The notes below the pieces were generated by a model. The model was not told the DNA's origin. It did not search any database and worked only from the letters and a program-made list of their open reading frames with translations. A DNA stretch of 10,814 bases. It comes from Gammaproteobacteria bacterium. GTDB taxonomy: Bacteria > Pseudomonadota > Gammaproteobacteria > Arenicellales > JAHEKD01. The position numbers and the translations under genes were made by a program. This document shows, one piece after another, positions 1 through 6,550 of this stretch (position 1 is its first letter; each line of letters starts with the position of its first letter). The stretch is from positions 1 to 10,814 of the forward strand of contig JAHEKD010000033.1 in the NCBI GenBank assembly GCA_024638545.1. Direction: 5' to 3'.

Positions 1-261
1 TTATCAAAACCCCTTCCTTCATACATTAATATTTTATAGCTGTATGCGTTGATTTTTCTTGACTTCAATCAAACTTCAGATGTAATTAAAAAATACGAAG
101 CGTTGCATTTTAAAATGTTACCTTAGCAACTACCCTATCTTTTAAAAACAGAGAATTATTAAGCTGCCATGGTTGTTTGAATGTCAAAGTCGACCGGACT
201 TTGTCTTGTAAATGTTTGCTATGTACAGAAAAAGAAATAAAACTTGAAAATCATGATTTGA
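1..261. other. AT-rich intergenic region, no gene seen
   Basis: This stretch is AT-rich, carries stops in all frames, and I see no coding region, RNA gene or convincing hairpin in it. A TTGACT at about 59-64 followed by TAATTA-like sequence could act as a weak promoter, but there is no gene placed to use it. Confidence 0.5.
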
Positions 262-405
262 TTATGGATTCAAGCCACTTAATTTGACAGCACCCCCAGA
301 AACAACCACCCCCCGATCACACCATTCAGCCAGTAAATTAATTTCATCACGCTGTCGTCGTGATAAGCGATCCAGTTTCCAGTCAATGATTTTTTTCACC
401 TCGAG
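262..405 (-). pseudogene. Serine recombinase (resolvase/invertase) remnant
   Basis: Read on the minus strand from 405 to the TAA at 264-262, the translation contains WKLDRLSRRQRDEINLLAEW followed by CDRGV. This is the hallmark segment of the catalytic domain of resolvase/invertase-type serine recombinases (family pattern xWKLDRLSRxxxDxxxLxxWCxxxGVRVVS). The reading frame is blocked just upstream by an in-frame TAG, and after CDRGV the match fades (SGGAVKLSGLNP, then stop). The N-terminal part with the catalytic serine and the C-terminal DNA-binding part are not visible nearby. It is therefore a dead fragment of about 45 residues, presumably left by a former mobile element. The motif is seen in the sequence; the mobile origin is inferred. 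Confidence 0.7.
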
Positions 406-683
406 GACTTTCTAGAACAATACGGAACTTTCTCTTCAGGTGTGCTAAGCTTTTAAGCTATCTGAAAATGAGAGATCTGGCAATGAACGTACAAGAATAT
501 GTAAAGACCATAATATGAGGCATGATCGGTTTCTCCTGGGGACTGAGATCAATAGAGGTTCGGTCATTACGTATACGCTTATGCAAGGTTTTTTCAAAAT
601 AAGGTCGTGTACAACCTTACGAGTTCGAACCAACATAATCACTAACGAGAATTGACGGGGTATATTTACCAAAGAGCGTCCAA
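406..683. other. Region upstream of the ATP-grasp operon, no supported gene
   Basis: A 75-codon minus-strand frame (445-672) exists but resembles no family I know and lacks a ribosome site, so I do not call it. The region should contain the promoter of the following plus-strand operon, but no clear -35/-10 pair stands out. A short imperfect dyad, AAGGT...ACCTT, lies at about 602-619. Confidence 0.4.
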
Positions 684-861
684 AATGTATATAAGCCGAA
701 GTTTACAAGGGGTAGGCGTTACACTGATGTTTTTATTGGCCGCATTGGACGTTAATTCGCAGGAAGCCGCTCAAAAAATCACTCTCGATCCTGGTACCAC
801 AATCGCCGCAGGTATCTGGATTAGGCATAGAACGACACCTGAGATACAAAAGCTAGAATGA
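684..861 (+). CDS. Possible small exported protein, translationally coupled to the next gene
   Basis: This is a 58-codon frame from ATG 684. The first 30 residues look like a signal peptide: a basic start (MYISRSLQG), a hydrophobic core (VGVTLMFLLAAL) and a plausible cleavage region near VNSQEAA. The mature part would be under 30 residues and matches no family I recognise. Its TGA stop overlaps the ATG at 858 in an ATGA arrangement, which favours translational coupling with the amidohydrolase gene. Against it: only a weak purine stretch (AAAGAG) precedes the start, and the codon choice is not distinctive. An earlier in-frame TTG at 652 has no ribosome site. It could be a chance frame or the remnant of a longer secreted-protein gene. 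Confidence 0.35.
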
Positions 862-1670
862 ATATGGCTATGACAGGGTCCCTTGATATCGGCCCATTCT
901 GGCAGGTACGCGAAGGGGAAGGTCCGTTGATTGGTGTGGCGTTGCATGCCGGCCACAATCTGCGGGCCGAGCTAGTGCCGCTACTCGCCATAAGCGAAGC
1001 GGAACGGTTCAGAGAGGAGGATCCGTATTCAGACTACTGGACGCTGGTATGTGGTACCCAGATCCTGACACTACGGTCGAGATTCGAAGTGGATCTTAAC
1101 CGCGAGCGGGACAAAGCGGTCTATCTGACCCCGCAAGACGCCTGGGGCTTGAGGGTTTGGTCTGACTTGCCCGACCCGAAGCTGGTCGATGCCTCTTTAA
1201 TGGAACACGACCGTTTCTACGCCATGTTGAAACAGCTGCTTGAAAAGAAGATCAAGGAGTATGGTCATGTTGTTGTTCTGGACTTTCATTCCTATAACCA
1301 GTATCGCGGCGGGCCAGGTTCCACTGCTGCAGACTCGAGGCAGAACCCGGAAATTAATATTGGCACAGGCTCGATGCCTCGAGAGCGTTGGGAACATGTT
1401 GTCGATGGATTTATTGAAACCTTAAGAAGCGTCCGGTTTCTCGACCACACGCTGGATGTCAGGGAGAACGTCAAATTTCGTGGCCGCTACCTCGCCAGCT
1501 TTGTACACGAACACTTTCCTGAAAAAGGATGTGCGATTGCTATCGAGGTTAAGAAATTCTATATGGATGAATGGACAGGCCAGGCTGATACCCGACAAAT
1601 AATCGCCTTGCGCGAAGTGTTTCGACATGGCGCCAGGACGATTTTAACCGTTCTTTCCCAGGTAGCATAA
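858..1670 (+). CDS. N-formylglutamate amidohydrolase-family protein
   Basis: This 270-residue protein has the N-formylglutamate amidohydrolase fold (PF05013/HutG-like), a metal-dependent amidase family. Visible motifs in order are: ALHAGHNLR (about 29-36, the position of the PHSG-type metal site), the signature VDLNRER (78-84), LDFHSYN (141-147), PEINIGTG (164-171), GRYLASFVHEHFP (209-221) and AIEVKKFYMDEWTG (228-241). The last two mark the subfamily found beside peptide ligases rather than in histidine degradation. No hut genes are nearby, so formylglutamate is unlikely to be the substrate. Three ATGs (858, 864, 870) could start it; the frame is closed by a TGA at 840-842. There is no signal peptide, so it is probably cytoplasmic. 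The next gene starts 2 bases after its stop, and I infer one operon with the peptidase and the ligase. Confidence 0.9.
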   Translation: MNMAMTGSLDIGPFWQVREGEGPLIGVALHAGHNLRAELVPLLAISEAERFREEDPYSDYWTLVCGTQILTLRSRFEVDLNRERDKAVYLTPQDAWGLRVWSDLPDPKLVDASLMEHDRFYAMLKQLLEKKIKEYGHVVVLDFHSYNQYRGGPGSTAADSRQNPEINIGTGSMPRERWEHVVDGFIETLRSVRFLDHTLDVRENVKFRGRYLASFVHEHFPEKGCAIAIEVKKFYMDEWTGQADTRQIIALREVFRHGARTILTVLSQVA

Positions 1671-1672
1671 GC

Positions 1673-3589
1673 GTGAATGCGAGTGATATCGATCTGGATA
1701 TTTTGCAACAAAACCTGTTGACGGGTCAGCCTGTTATCGGGCCCATTGGCCAATATGGCAATATCCATATCGAAAGACCGCAACCCTTTCTCTGCCTCTA
1801 TCGCTATCAAAAAGAGCCGACTTATCGCCGCACAGCTGATTTGGTGACTACCCAGGCATCGTGGCTCATTGAACCTTCAGAATCGGAAGAACGAAGTAAA
1901 ACCCGAAGATTGATCGCATCGATACTGCATTTATTGTCAGCCAGCTTCTCCAATGTTTTGCTACTAGATATACAGATTTCGCGTGTGCCATCCCGCAGAG
2001 GGGTAATAGAGGAGATACCGGCAAAAATCACACTACATTCTTCACCGGGGAAAACCCCAACTGCAACGTTGAAAGAACTGGACATGGCGCTGGTATCCGC
2101 TGAATGGTCGCTCCCGGTCGTACCCAAGATTGAGATCTCCTACGATACCGACAACAGCAGCAAACTACTCGACGAAATACTGATAGAAAAAAACACCAAT
2201 ACAGATAATCAGGCACACCAGAGAACCAATCCGGCCGCCTGCATCAGTATTGAGATTTCATCCTATTTTATTGATCGCGAGACAAATGACATACTACCGC
2301 AAGTGTTTGCAGAATTACGATTCAACCTGGCGTTGGCGATCAAGCGTGCAGTGTTCTGCTTCATCGACGCCAGCACCAATTACTCACCGCAGCACTTTCA
2401 TGAGCTTGGACCTAAAACTCTTAAAGCGATTGATATCGAGGTCGACCGGAAGTTGAGTGAAATTGACCAGCAGATCGACCTGCTGTTGCACGTTACTCCG
2501 GTCAACAGCTTCGAGGCGTGGCAACAATTTTCGCATGATCGTTACGAGAAAGCCCCGGAGTTTCATTACCGCTCCCTGCGTACCGCGCCCTGGCAACTAA
2601 AGCGGCAGCTGTTTAGCATCCCAGTCGAAATGGTTGATGATCCGGCACTGCATCAAATGTTCTCTAAAAAGCAGCAGGAAATGGATCAGCAGATTTCGAT
2701 GTTGGTTGATCGGGATACCAAAAGATTTGTCCTGCAGAGTCAGCAAGTCTACGGCTCACCGGATGAGTCACTGGTCGATACTGCCAATACCATACTCGCT
2801 CGAATAGATCCGTCCCAACCGTTTAATCACACGCCAGATCAACTTGATGCCGAAAGCTTCGCGCACTTTGCGAAGAGCGAAATTGCAGATTATCAAAAAA
2901 AAGATACGACGCTAATTTCAATGGTGGAGATTCGCGACGATATACCCGGCATTATGGTTTCACACGGTAACTTCCTGATAGGAAGTGATGCTGCAGTGAG
3001 TCGCTCCCGGGTAGAGCCGACCCTGCAACATGAAATCGGCACCCACGTGCTGACCTGGCATAACGGTGGCTGCCAGCCCTTGCACTTATTGCAATCAGGT
3101 CTTGCAGGCTACGAAGCGTTACAGGAAGGTATCGCAGTGCTGGCCGAATTTCTTGTCGGCGGACTGGATGAAAACCGGATTCGACAATTGTCGGGCAGAG
3201 TGATTGCTGTTGATCAAATGGTCAAAGGTGCTGATTTTGTTACCGTGTTTAAAACACTCACTGAAACTCACCGTTTCCATGAACGACATGCCTATAACAT
3301 TGTGATGCGTGTTTTTCGCGGAGGTGGTTTCACTAAGGATGCGATATATCTCAAAGGGTTTCTGGATGTCATAGATTACGTCGCTTGTGGTGAAACACTG
3401 GAAACGTTGCTGGTAGGGAAAATCGCATTCAGCGATATTGAAATCACAAGGGAATTACTTTGGCGGAAGATTCTGTCACCTGCAAAAGTCCTACCGAAGT
3501 ACTTGAACACCACTCAGGCAATGCAACGGATCAGACATATCCGCGAAAATACTAACCGAGTGGAAGTTATTCTGGAAGACATCCAGTGA
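1673..3589 (+). CDS. QEGLA-motif metallopeptidase (DUF1704/MATCAP-like)
   Basis: This 638-residue protein belongs to the family annotated as flavohemoglobin expression-modulating QEGLA motif protein (TIGR02421/DUF1704). The zinc motif is HEIGTH (453-458), an HEXXXH form with one more spacer than HEXXH. It is followed by YEALQEGIAVLAEFL (about 481-495), where QEGIA replaces the usual QEGLA and probably supplies the third zinc ligand. The eukaryotic relatives (MATCAP/TMCP) remove C-terminal tyrosine or glutamate from tubulin, so a carboxypeptidase role is plausible; the bacterial substrate is unknown. The N-terminal half begins close to a tubulin-unrelated stretch with IDEVDRKLSEIDQQIDLL-type helices. 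The start is a GTG with AGGT upstream. No signal peptide is seen. It sits between an amidohydrolase (2-base gap) and an ATP-grasp ligase (4-base GTGA overlap), so stoichiometric co-expression is expected. The length is typical of the family, and all the motifs I can check are intact. Confidence 0.9.
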   Translation: MNASDIDLDILQQNLLTGQPVIGPIGQYGNIHIERPQPFLCLYRYQKEPTYRRTADLVTTQASWLIEPSESEERSKTRRLIASILHLLSASFSNVLLLDIQISRVPSRRGVIEEIPAKITLHSSPGKTPTATLKELDMALVSAEWSLPVVPKIEISYDTDNSSKLLDEILIEKNTNTDNQAHQRTNPAACISIEISSYFIDRETNDILPQVFAELRFNLALAIKRAVFCFIDASTNYSPQHFHELGPKTLKAIDIEVDRKLSEIDQQIDLLLHVTPVNSFEAWQQFSHDRYEKAPEFHYRSLRTAPWQLKRQLFSIPVEMVDDPALHQMFSKKQQEMDQQISMLVDRDTKRFVLQSQQVYGSPDESLVDTANTILARIDPSQPFNHTPDQLDAESFAHFAKSEIADYQKKDTTLISMVEIRDDIPGIMVSHGNFLIGSDAAVSRSRVEPTLQHEIGTHVLTWHNGGCQPLHLLQSGLAGYEALQEGIAVLAEFLVGGLDENRIRQLSGRVIAVDQMVKGADFVTVFKTLTETHRFHERHAYNIVMRVFRGGGFTKDAIYLKGFLDVIDYVACGETLETLLVGKIAFSDIEITRELLWRKILSPAKVLPKYLNTTQAMQRIRHIRENTNRVEVILEDIQ

Positions 3590-4638
3590 AACTCGGAATC
3601 GTCGTTAACGCCACTGAAAACGAAGTCGCTGATTATACAACGACGCACCTGGCTCTGGAGGCGCACAAGCGGGGGCACGAAGTTTCCTATATTAGTTTGG
3701 CCAATTTCTCCTACGGTATCGACGAACAGGTGCACGCTATTGCAAGACGGCCGAAATCTGGAAAATATCGAACACCAAAAACTTTCCTGGATGCCTTGCA
3801 ATCGGATGATGCCTGGATAGGGAACATTTCAATAGATCATCTGGACGTACTGCTACTACGCAACGACCCTTCCCAGGAATTTTTCAAGCGCCCCTGGGCG
3901 CGGCTGGCAGCAATTAACTTCGGCAGGCTGGCTGTGCGACATGGTGTTTTGGTATTGAACGACCCGGACGGACTTACCCATGCGATCAACAAAATGTATT
4001 TGCAAATCTTTCCGGCTGCAGTTCGACCCGATGCAATTATTACCAGGGAAAAATCCGACATCCTTGCTTTTGCGGCAAGTCATGGAAACCGTGCAGTAAT
4101 TAAACCATTGCAAGGTTCTGGCGGCCGCAAAGTTTATATGTTGAATCTGGACCAGCCGGAAAACATTAATCAAATGATTGCCTCGGTGATACGCGACGGT
4201 TATGCGATTGCCCAAGAGTATCTACCGGCCATCAAACACGGTGATACCCGGTTATTTATGCTCAACGGTAAAATTCTGGAGCACAAAGGCGCTGTTGGTG
4301 CATTGCGTCGAAATCAGGTTGAAGGGGACATCCGCACCAATCTCACATCCGGCGGCAAGGGTGCATTACCGGAAATTACCGATGATATGCGCGCCATCGC
4401 CCATCAGGTGGGACCACAGCTGACCAAAGACGGCATTTTTATCGCCGGACTGGACATCGTTGGTGAAAAAATAATCGAGATCAATGTGTTCAGTCCAGGT
4501 GCGTTGGTTGGAGCGGTCAAGCTCACAGGCGTTAATTTCATGGAGCCCATCATCAACTCCCTTGAATCAAAGGTCGCCTATATCCACAGTAATCCTGCCG
4601 CCAATCGGGTGCCAAATATTGAGCTTGCGATGTTGTAG
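3586..4638 (+). CDS. ATP-grasp ligase, glutathione synthetase/RimK-like
   Basis: This 350-residue protein is an ATP-grasp amide-bond ligase that joins a carboxylate to an amine through an acyl-phosphate. Visible features are: an N-terminal Rossmann-like start MKLGIVVNA; a LLRNDPSQE segment (90-98) as in glutathione synthetases; VLNDPDGL...NKMY (123-138); the ATP-binding lysine and glycine loop VIKPLQGSGGRKVY (171-184); AQEYLPAIKHGDTRLFMLNG (209-228); and the Mg-binding end LDIVGEKIIEINVFSPG (289-305) with D290, E298 and N300. The start is GTG inside the upstream stop (GTGA), with GGAAG upstream. No glutamate-cysteine ligase (GshA) is present, so ordinary glutathione synthesis is not indicated. 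The partners are a carboxypeptidase-like enzyme and an amidohydrolase, which suggests synthesis or tagging of a small peptide. The exact substrates cannot be read from the sequence. Confidence 0.9.
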   Translation: MKLGIVVNATENEVADYTTTHLALEAHKRGHEVSYISLANFSYGIDEQVHAIARRPKSGKYRTPKTFLDALQSDDAWIGNISIDHLDVLLLRNDPSQEFFKRPWARLAAINFGRLAVRHGVLVLNDPDGLTHAINKMYLQIFPAAVRPDAIITREKSDILAFAASHGNRAVIKPLQGSGGRKVYMLNLDQPENINQMIASVIRDGYAIAQEYLPAIKHGDTRLFMLNGKILEHKGAVGALRRNQVEGDIRTNLTSGGKGALPEITDDMRAIAHQVGPQLTKDGIFIAGLDIVGEKIIEINVFSPGALVGAVKLTGVNFMEPIINSLESKVAYIHSNPAANRVPNIELAML

Positions 4639-4789
4639 CAACTCAGGTGGCGGTGTTGACAACTTAAATTCCATATTTAGGAATCTACACAAACAATCTC
4701 ATACCACTGCGCTATTCCATTCTGTAGACGCAGCTATCCTGAGATCTTGATAGTGATTGGCACATACTAACCCGCATTCCTCGCTCTCG
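4639..4789. other. Intergenic region downstream of the operon, with a degenerate TIR-like sequence
   Basis: No gene is visible. A small GTTG-tag-CAAC hairpin lies at the stop codon of the ligase gene, but without a T-run it is a weak terminator candidate. At 4768-4784 the sequence TAACCCGCATTCCTCGC matches 15 of 17 bases of the terminal inverted repeat of the 184-bp element at 7603-7786, and may be a worn end of a related element. Confidence 0.35.
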
Positions 4790-5000
4790 TACTCTGGTTG
4801 GTTGGTGTGACATCGCCCATGGATGAGTTCTTGAGATGGCCCTTTGGTCCAGGTTTGTTTCGGTTTCGTGGAGAGAACAGGGTGCGATACTTACCGAACA
4901 CCAAGTAGTCATGAAGTCGCAATAGTGTCGATGCGCGAACACCCACGGCTGCTATCACTGATTACCCCGGTATGCGAGCGCGAATCGCAATTTGGGCAGG
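4790..5000 (-). pseudogene. IS transposase remnant (integrase-core type), frameshifted
   Basis: On the minus strand from about 4960 the frame reads VGVRASTLLRLHDYLVFGKY, then RTLFSPRNRNKPGPKG. This matches the region just ahead of the catalytic core in a common IS transposase group (family pattern KPATLLRFHxALVxRKYRLLFSxxxxxKPGPKGPSxELI). After KPGPKG the visible frame goes to HLKNSS, but adding one C (GGC-CCA) restores GPSQELIHG, so a single-base deletion near 4828-4832 has broken it. The DDE core that should follow is missing. It is a short dead fragment. The ancestry rests on pattern memory, not a search. Confidence 0.65.
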
Positions 5001-5055
5001 AACATTCCATATCCGTCTGCCGGTCCTCGGACTCTTCAACCTGAGCAGAATCCAT
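4909..5055 (-). CDS. Small ORF with a CXCXXC motif, doubtful
   Basis: This is a 48-residue frame starting MDSAQVEESEDRQTDMECSC and continuing PNCDSRSHTG. It has a CSCPNC zinc-ribbon-like motif and an AAGGGG ribosome-like site about 7 bases before the ATG. It overlaps the transposase remnant in another frame, so it may be part of the same decayed element rather than a living gene. No family is recognised. Confidence 0.25.
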   Translation of the reverse strand: MDSAQVEESEDRQTDMECSCPNCDSRSHTGVISDSSRGCSRIDTIATS

Positions 5056-5088
5056 ACATTTTCCCCTTTCTCAAAGGACTGCCCTGCT

Positions 5089-5098
5089 TTGCTATAAT
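5089..5098 (+). promoter_or_regulatory. Extended -10 promoter candidate
   Basis: TTGCTATAAT contains TGC-TATAAT, a perfect extended -10 element, with no good -35 box upstream. It would drive a transcript toward the 3' end of the secreted cysteine-rich gene, antisense to it. A GCGCCGGCGC palindrome at 5128-5137 lies shortly downstream. No gene clearly depends on it. Confidence 0.25.
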
Positions 5099-5141
5099 TA
5101 TGCCCGTCTTCACCGATGCAGGTGGGAGCGCCGGCGCCCGT

Positions 5142-5573
5142 CTAATTCCCTATATTGAGGCATGCTTTCACCGAGCTCAATTTGTCAGAAAAACGTTCAC
5201 ATGAGATCCACTCGAAGCTGTCGCAGTGACTTTGGCTGCAGATCCTGCCCACCCTAATCACCTTTGTCGGAGAAGTTGTGCCGATATTATCTGCTTTCTT
5301 CCAGTCAATGGCACGATCATAATGCTCCTGCCGGCACCACACGTTCGCGGCTGGACTGCCGCATTTGTTACCCCACTCAAGACACCAGTCAAGCCTGTAT
5401 CCCTCATACTTGGGGTAGTAAAAGCTCCTGGCTTCGTAGCCGCTACCCATTGCAGAAATGGCTGTCAGAAGAAGCCCGCAAGCTGTGCCTGCAATCATCA
5501 ATGCCCTGCGCACGGCACTTATATATTTAATAACCCGGAACGAGCGCATGCTGTAATTGATATTTAATAACAT
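5142..5573 (-). CDS. Secreted cysteine-rich protein of unknown function
   Basis: This 143-residue protein has a clear signal peptide: basic residues (VRRA at 21-24), a hydrophobic stretch (about 25-41) and small residues before likely cleavage near AISAMG. The mature part is rich in aromatic residues and has six ordered cysteines (64, 71, 80, 112, 117, 125). They sit in GYRLDWCLEWGNKCGSPAAN, then VWC, RICSQSHCDSFEWISC. The spacing suggests three disulfides in a small extracytoplasmic domain. I recall unnamed secreted proteins with the same YRLDWCLxWGxxCGxPAAxxFC pattern but know no function. The 18 residues after WISC, including a seventh mature cysteine, extend past where such domains usually end. 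The start may be ATG 5573 or the ATG nine codons later; neither has a strong ribosome site (an AAAGGAGG lies too far upstream, near 5602-5609). It is transcribed alone. Confidence 0.65.
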   Translation of the reverse strand: MLLNINYSMRSFRVIKYISAVRRALMIAGTACGLLLTAISAMGSGYEARSFYYPKYEGYRLDWCLEWGNKCGSPAANVWCRQEHYDRAIDWKKADNIGTTSPTKVIRVGRICSQSHCDSFEWISCERFSDKLSSVKACLNIGN

Positions 5574-5639
5574 AGTTAACTTTTAATGGTTAATTTATAA
5601 AGCCTCCTTTTAGAATCAAGCCGAAACCACTCAGCTGTC

Positions 5640-5655
5640 ATTGATAATTATCAAT
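5640..5655. promoter_or_regulatory. Perfect 16-bp palindrome, possible repressor operator
   Basis: ATTGATAATTATCAAT is a perfect inverted repeat. Its GATAAT/ATTATC half-sites resemble Fur-type operators, although the centre is shorter than the classical 19-bp Fur box. It lies about 70 bases upstream of the start of the secreted cysteine-rich gene (minus strand), a suitable place for an operator. The regulator is a guess. Confidence 0.4.
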
Positions 5656-5997
5656 CCGTATTAGATTAAATGTGTATTTTGAACAGCGAGAAAATATGGA
5701 CAGTTTTTTGTACTATCAGTGAACCAGACGGTGAAGGTTACCTGGACGTTGGGTTTATATATTTGATTGATTGGTATTAATATTTTCTACAGGTGATTTT
5801 CAAAACTGTTCATGACTTACACGCTGATGGTGTACACATTCGGACGCTGTTTAACATAGAGGTCCACAGCGAGAGTTTGTGGTGCTGTGCACATATCAAT
5901 GCATTTGTACTAATAAAGTGCAAAAACAATTCTAAGCTATAGAGATAAAATTCCTATAAATATATGAAAATAATGCATTTTTTTAGTATTTTTTTAT

Positions 5998-6013
5998 TGG
6001 CACAGAATTTGCA
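5998..6013 (+). promoter_or_regulatory. Sigma-54 (RpoN) promoter
   Basis: TGGCACAGAATTTGCA matches the -24/-12 consensus TGGCACG-N4-TTGCW at every fixed position except A for G at position 7. The GG and GC doublets have the exact required spacing. Transcription would begin near 6024, leaving a leader of about 60 bases before the ATG at 6087. Such a promoter needs an AAA+ activator bound upstream. The palindromes at 5830-5837 and 5886-5893 are candidate binding sites, centred about 56 bases apart. It implies that the next gene is switched on by a specific signal. Confidence 0.7.
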
Positions 6014-6086
6014 TGTATTATTAATGAAACCTCTCTTCATTGTTTTACAGAGGAAAAATTGATTTACTAACATAAGGAGAAAAGAA

Positions 6087-6362
6087 ATGCACTGTTATGA
6101 ATATTTGGCAATGCACTTGCTATTGAAGTCTGAGCTTAAACGACTGTTTCCCAACCGTTCCTGGAATCATCATGACGTAGAGGAAGCGTTCAGTCGCATG
6201 AATGTAAACAGCATTAAAGATTTGGAAAATCTAAAGCCTAAACTCTATAAAAAAAAATTAGGCGTTCAATTAAAACAGCCTAAGCCGCATCGACTTTTCA
6301 GAGGTAGATTTTTGAAATCCAACAATACGATATCGTACAACTGGACTTCAAGCCCGGAATAG
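6087..6362 (+). CDS. Small basic orphan protein under sigma-54 promoter
   Basis: This 91-residue protein starts at ATG 6087 behind an excellent ribosome site (AAGGAG, 7 bases before the start). The sequence is basic and has no signal peptide or membrane segment. The first part is rich in His and Leu (MHCYEYLAMHLLLKSELKRL). A middle segment (about 28-55) with DVEEAFSRMNVNSIKDLENL looks helical, and the tail is Lys/Arg-rich (KKKLGVQLKQPKPHRLFRGR). I recognise no family. The RpoN-type promoter and phasin neighbour could link it to nutrient or carbon-storage status, but that is only inference from position. The codon use and ribosome site make it a likely real gene. Confidence 0.7.
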   Translation: MHCYEYLAMHLLLKSELKRLFPNRSWNHHDVEEAFSRMNVNSIKDLENLKPKLYKKKLGVQLKQPKPHRLFRGRFLKSNNTISYNWTSSPE

Positions 6363-6401
6363 GGGAATTCGTGCCAAATTATGGTAGCTAAACCCGTAGA
6401 C

Positions 6402-6456
6402 GGCAGCAGGTGACACGAATGTTGGTTTTAGGCCTGCCAGTGTAACCCCCCCTGCC
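6402..6456. repeat. Imperfect long stem-loop after the 91-residue gene
   Basis: The arm GGCAGCAGGTGACAC (6402-6416) pairs imperfectly with GTGTAACCCCCCCTGCC (6440-6456) around a 23-base loop. It lies between the stop at 6362 and the phasin promoter. With no T-run it is a weak terminator. It might be a REP-like or recombination-site relic. Confidence 0.3.
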
Positions 6457-6474
6457 ATTAATACGATAAAATAC

Positions 6475-6502
6475 TTGCATTTATTGTGCGATGCACTATA
6501 AT
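6475..6502 (+). promoter_or_regulatory. Sigma-70 promoter of the phasin gene
   Basis: TTGCAT (6475-6480) and TATAAT (6497-6502) are separated by 16 bases, giving a near-consensus promoter. The transcript would start near 6509, about 42 bases before the ATG at 6551. Confidence 0.75.
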
Positions 6503-6520
6503 CGTATTTGTGCAAAGCAC
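6486..6520. promoter_or_regulatory. Twin operator-like palindromes GTGC-N3-GCAC
   Basis: GTGCGATGCAC (6486-6496) and GTGCAAAGCAC (6510-6520) are perfect dyads of the same type, with centres 24 bases apart. The first fills the spacer between -35 and -10; the second covers the expected transcription start. A repressor bound there would block RNA polymerase. In polyhydroxyalkanoate-storing bacteria, PhaR-type repressors bind TGC-rich sites at phasin promoters and are released by polymer granules, so a PhaR-like regulator is the natural candidate. The repeat is seen; the regulator is inferred. Confidence 0.6.
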
Positions 6521-6550
6521 AATTTATTAACAAACACATTTTTTGGATTA

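Larger units (their letters stand above)
5574..6086. other. Long AT-rich regulatory region
   Basis: This divergent region lies between the secreted protein gene (minus) and the 91-residue gene (plus). It contains no gene. It holds a 16-bp palindrome at 5640-5655, two 8-bp palindromes GTGTACAC (5830-5837) and TGTGCACA (5886-5893) that could be upstream activator sites, and a sigma-54 promoter at 5998-6013. Confidence 0.5.

Noticed and set aside
600..640. GAGTTCGAACC resembling a tRNA T-loop
   Set aside because: No acceptor stem, anticodon arm or D-arm could be paired around it.
445..672. 75-codon minus-strand frame
   Set aside because: No family resemblance and no ribosome site; the composition looks like chance reading of AT-rich DNA.
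4844..5204. Plus-strand frames over the transposase relic
   Set aside because: They are opposite-strand shadows with unconvincing composition and no ribosome sites.
5226..5567. Plus-strand frames of 113 and 88 codons
   Set aside because: They are antisense to the secreted cysteine-rich gene, which has the signal peptide and ordered cysteines.
6402..6456. Integron attC site
   Set aside because: The stem-loop lacks the conserved RYYYAAC/GTTRRRY core sites, and no integrase is nearby.
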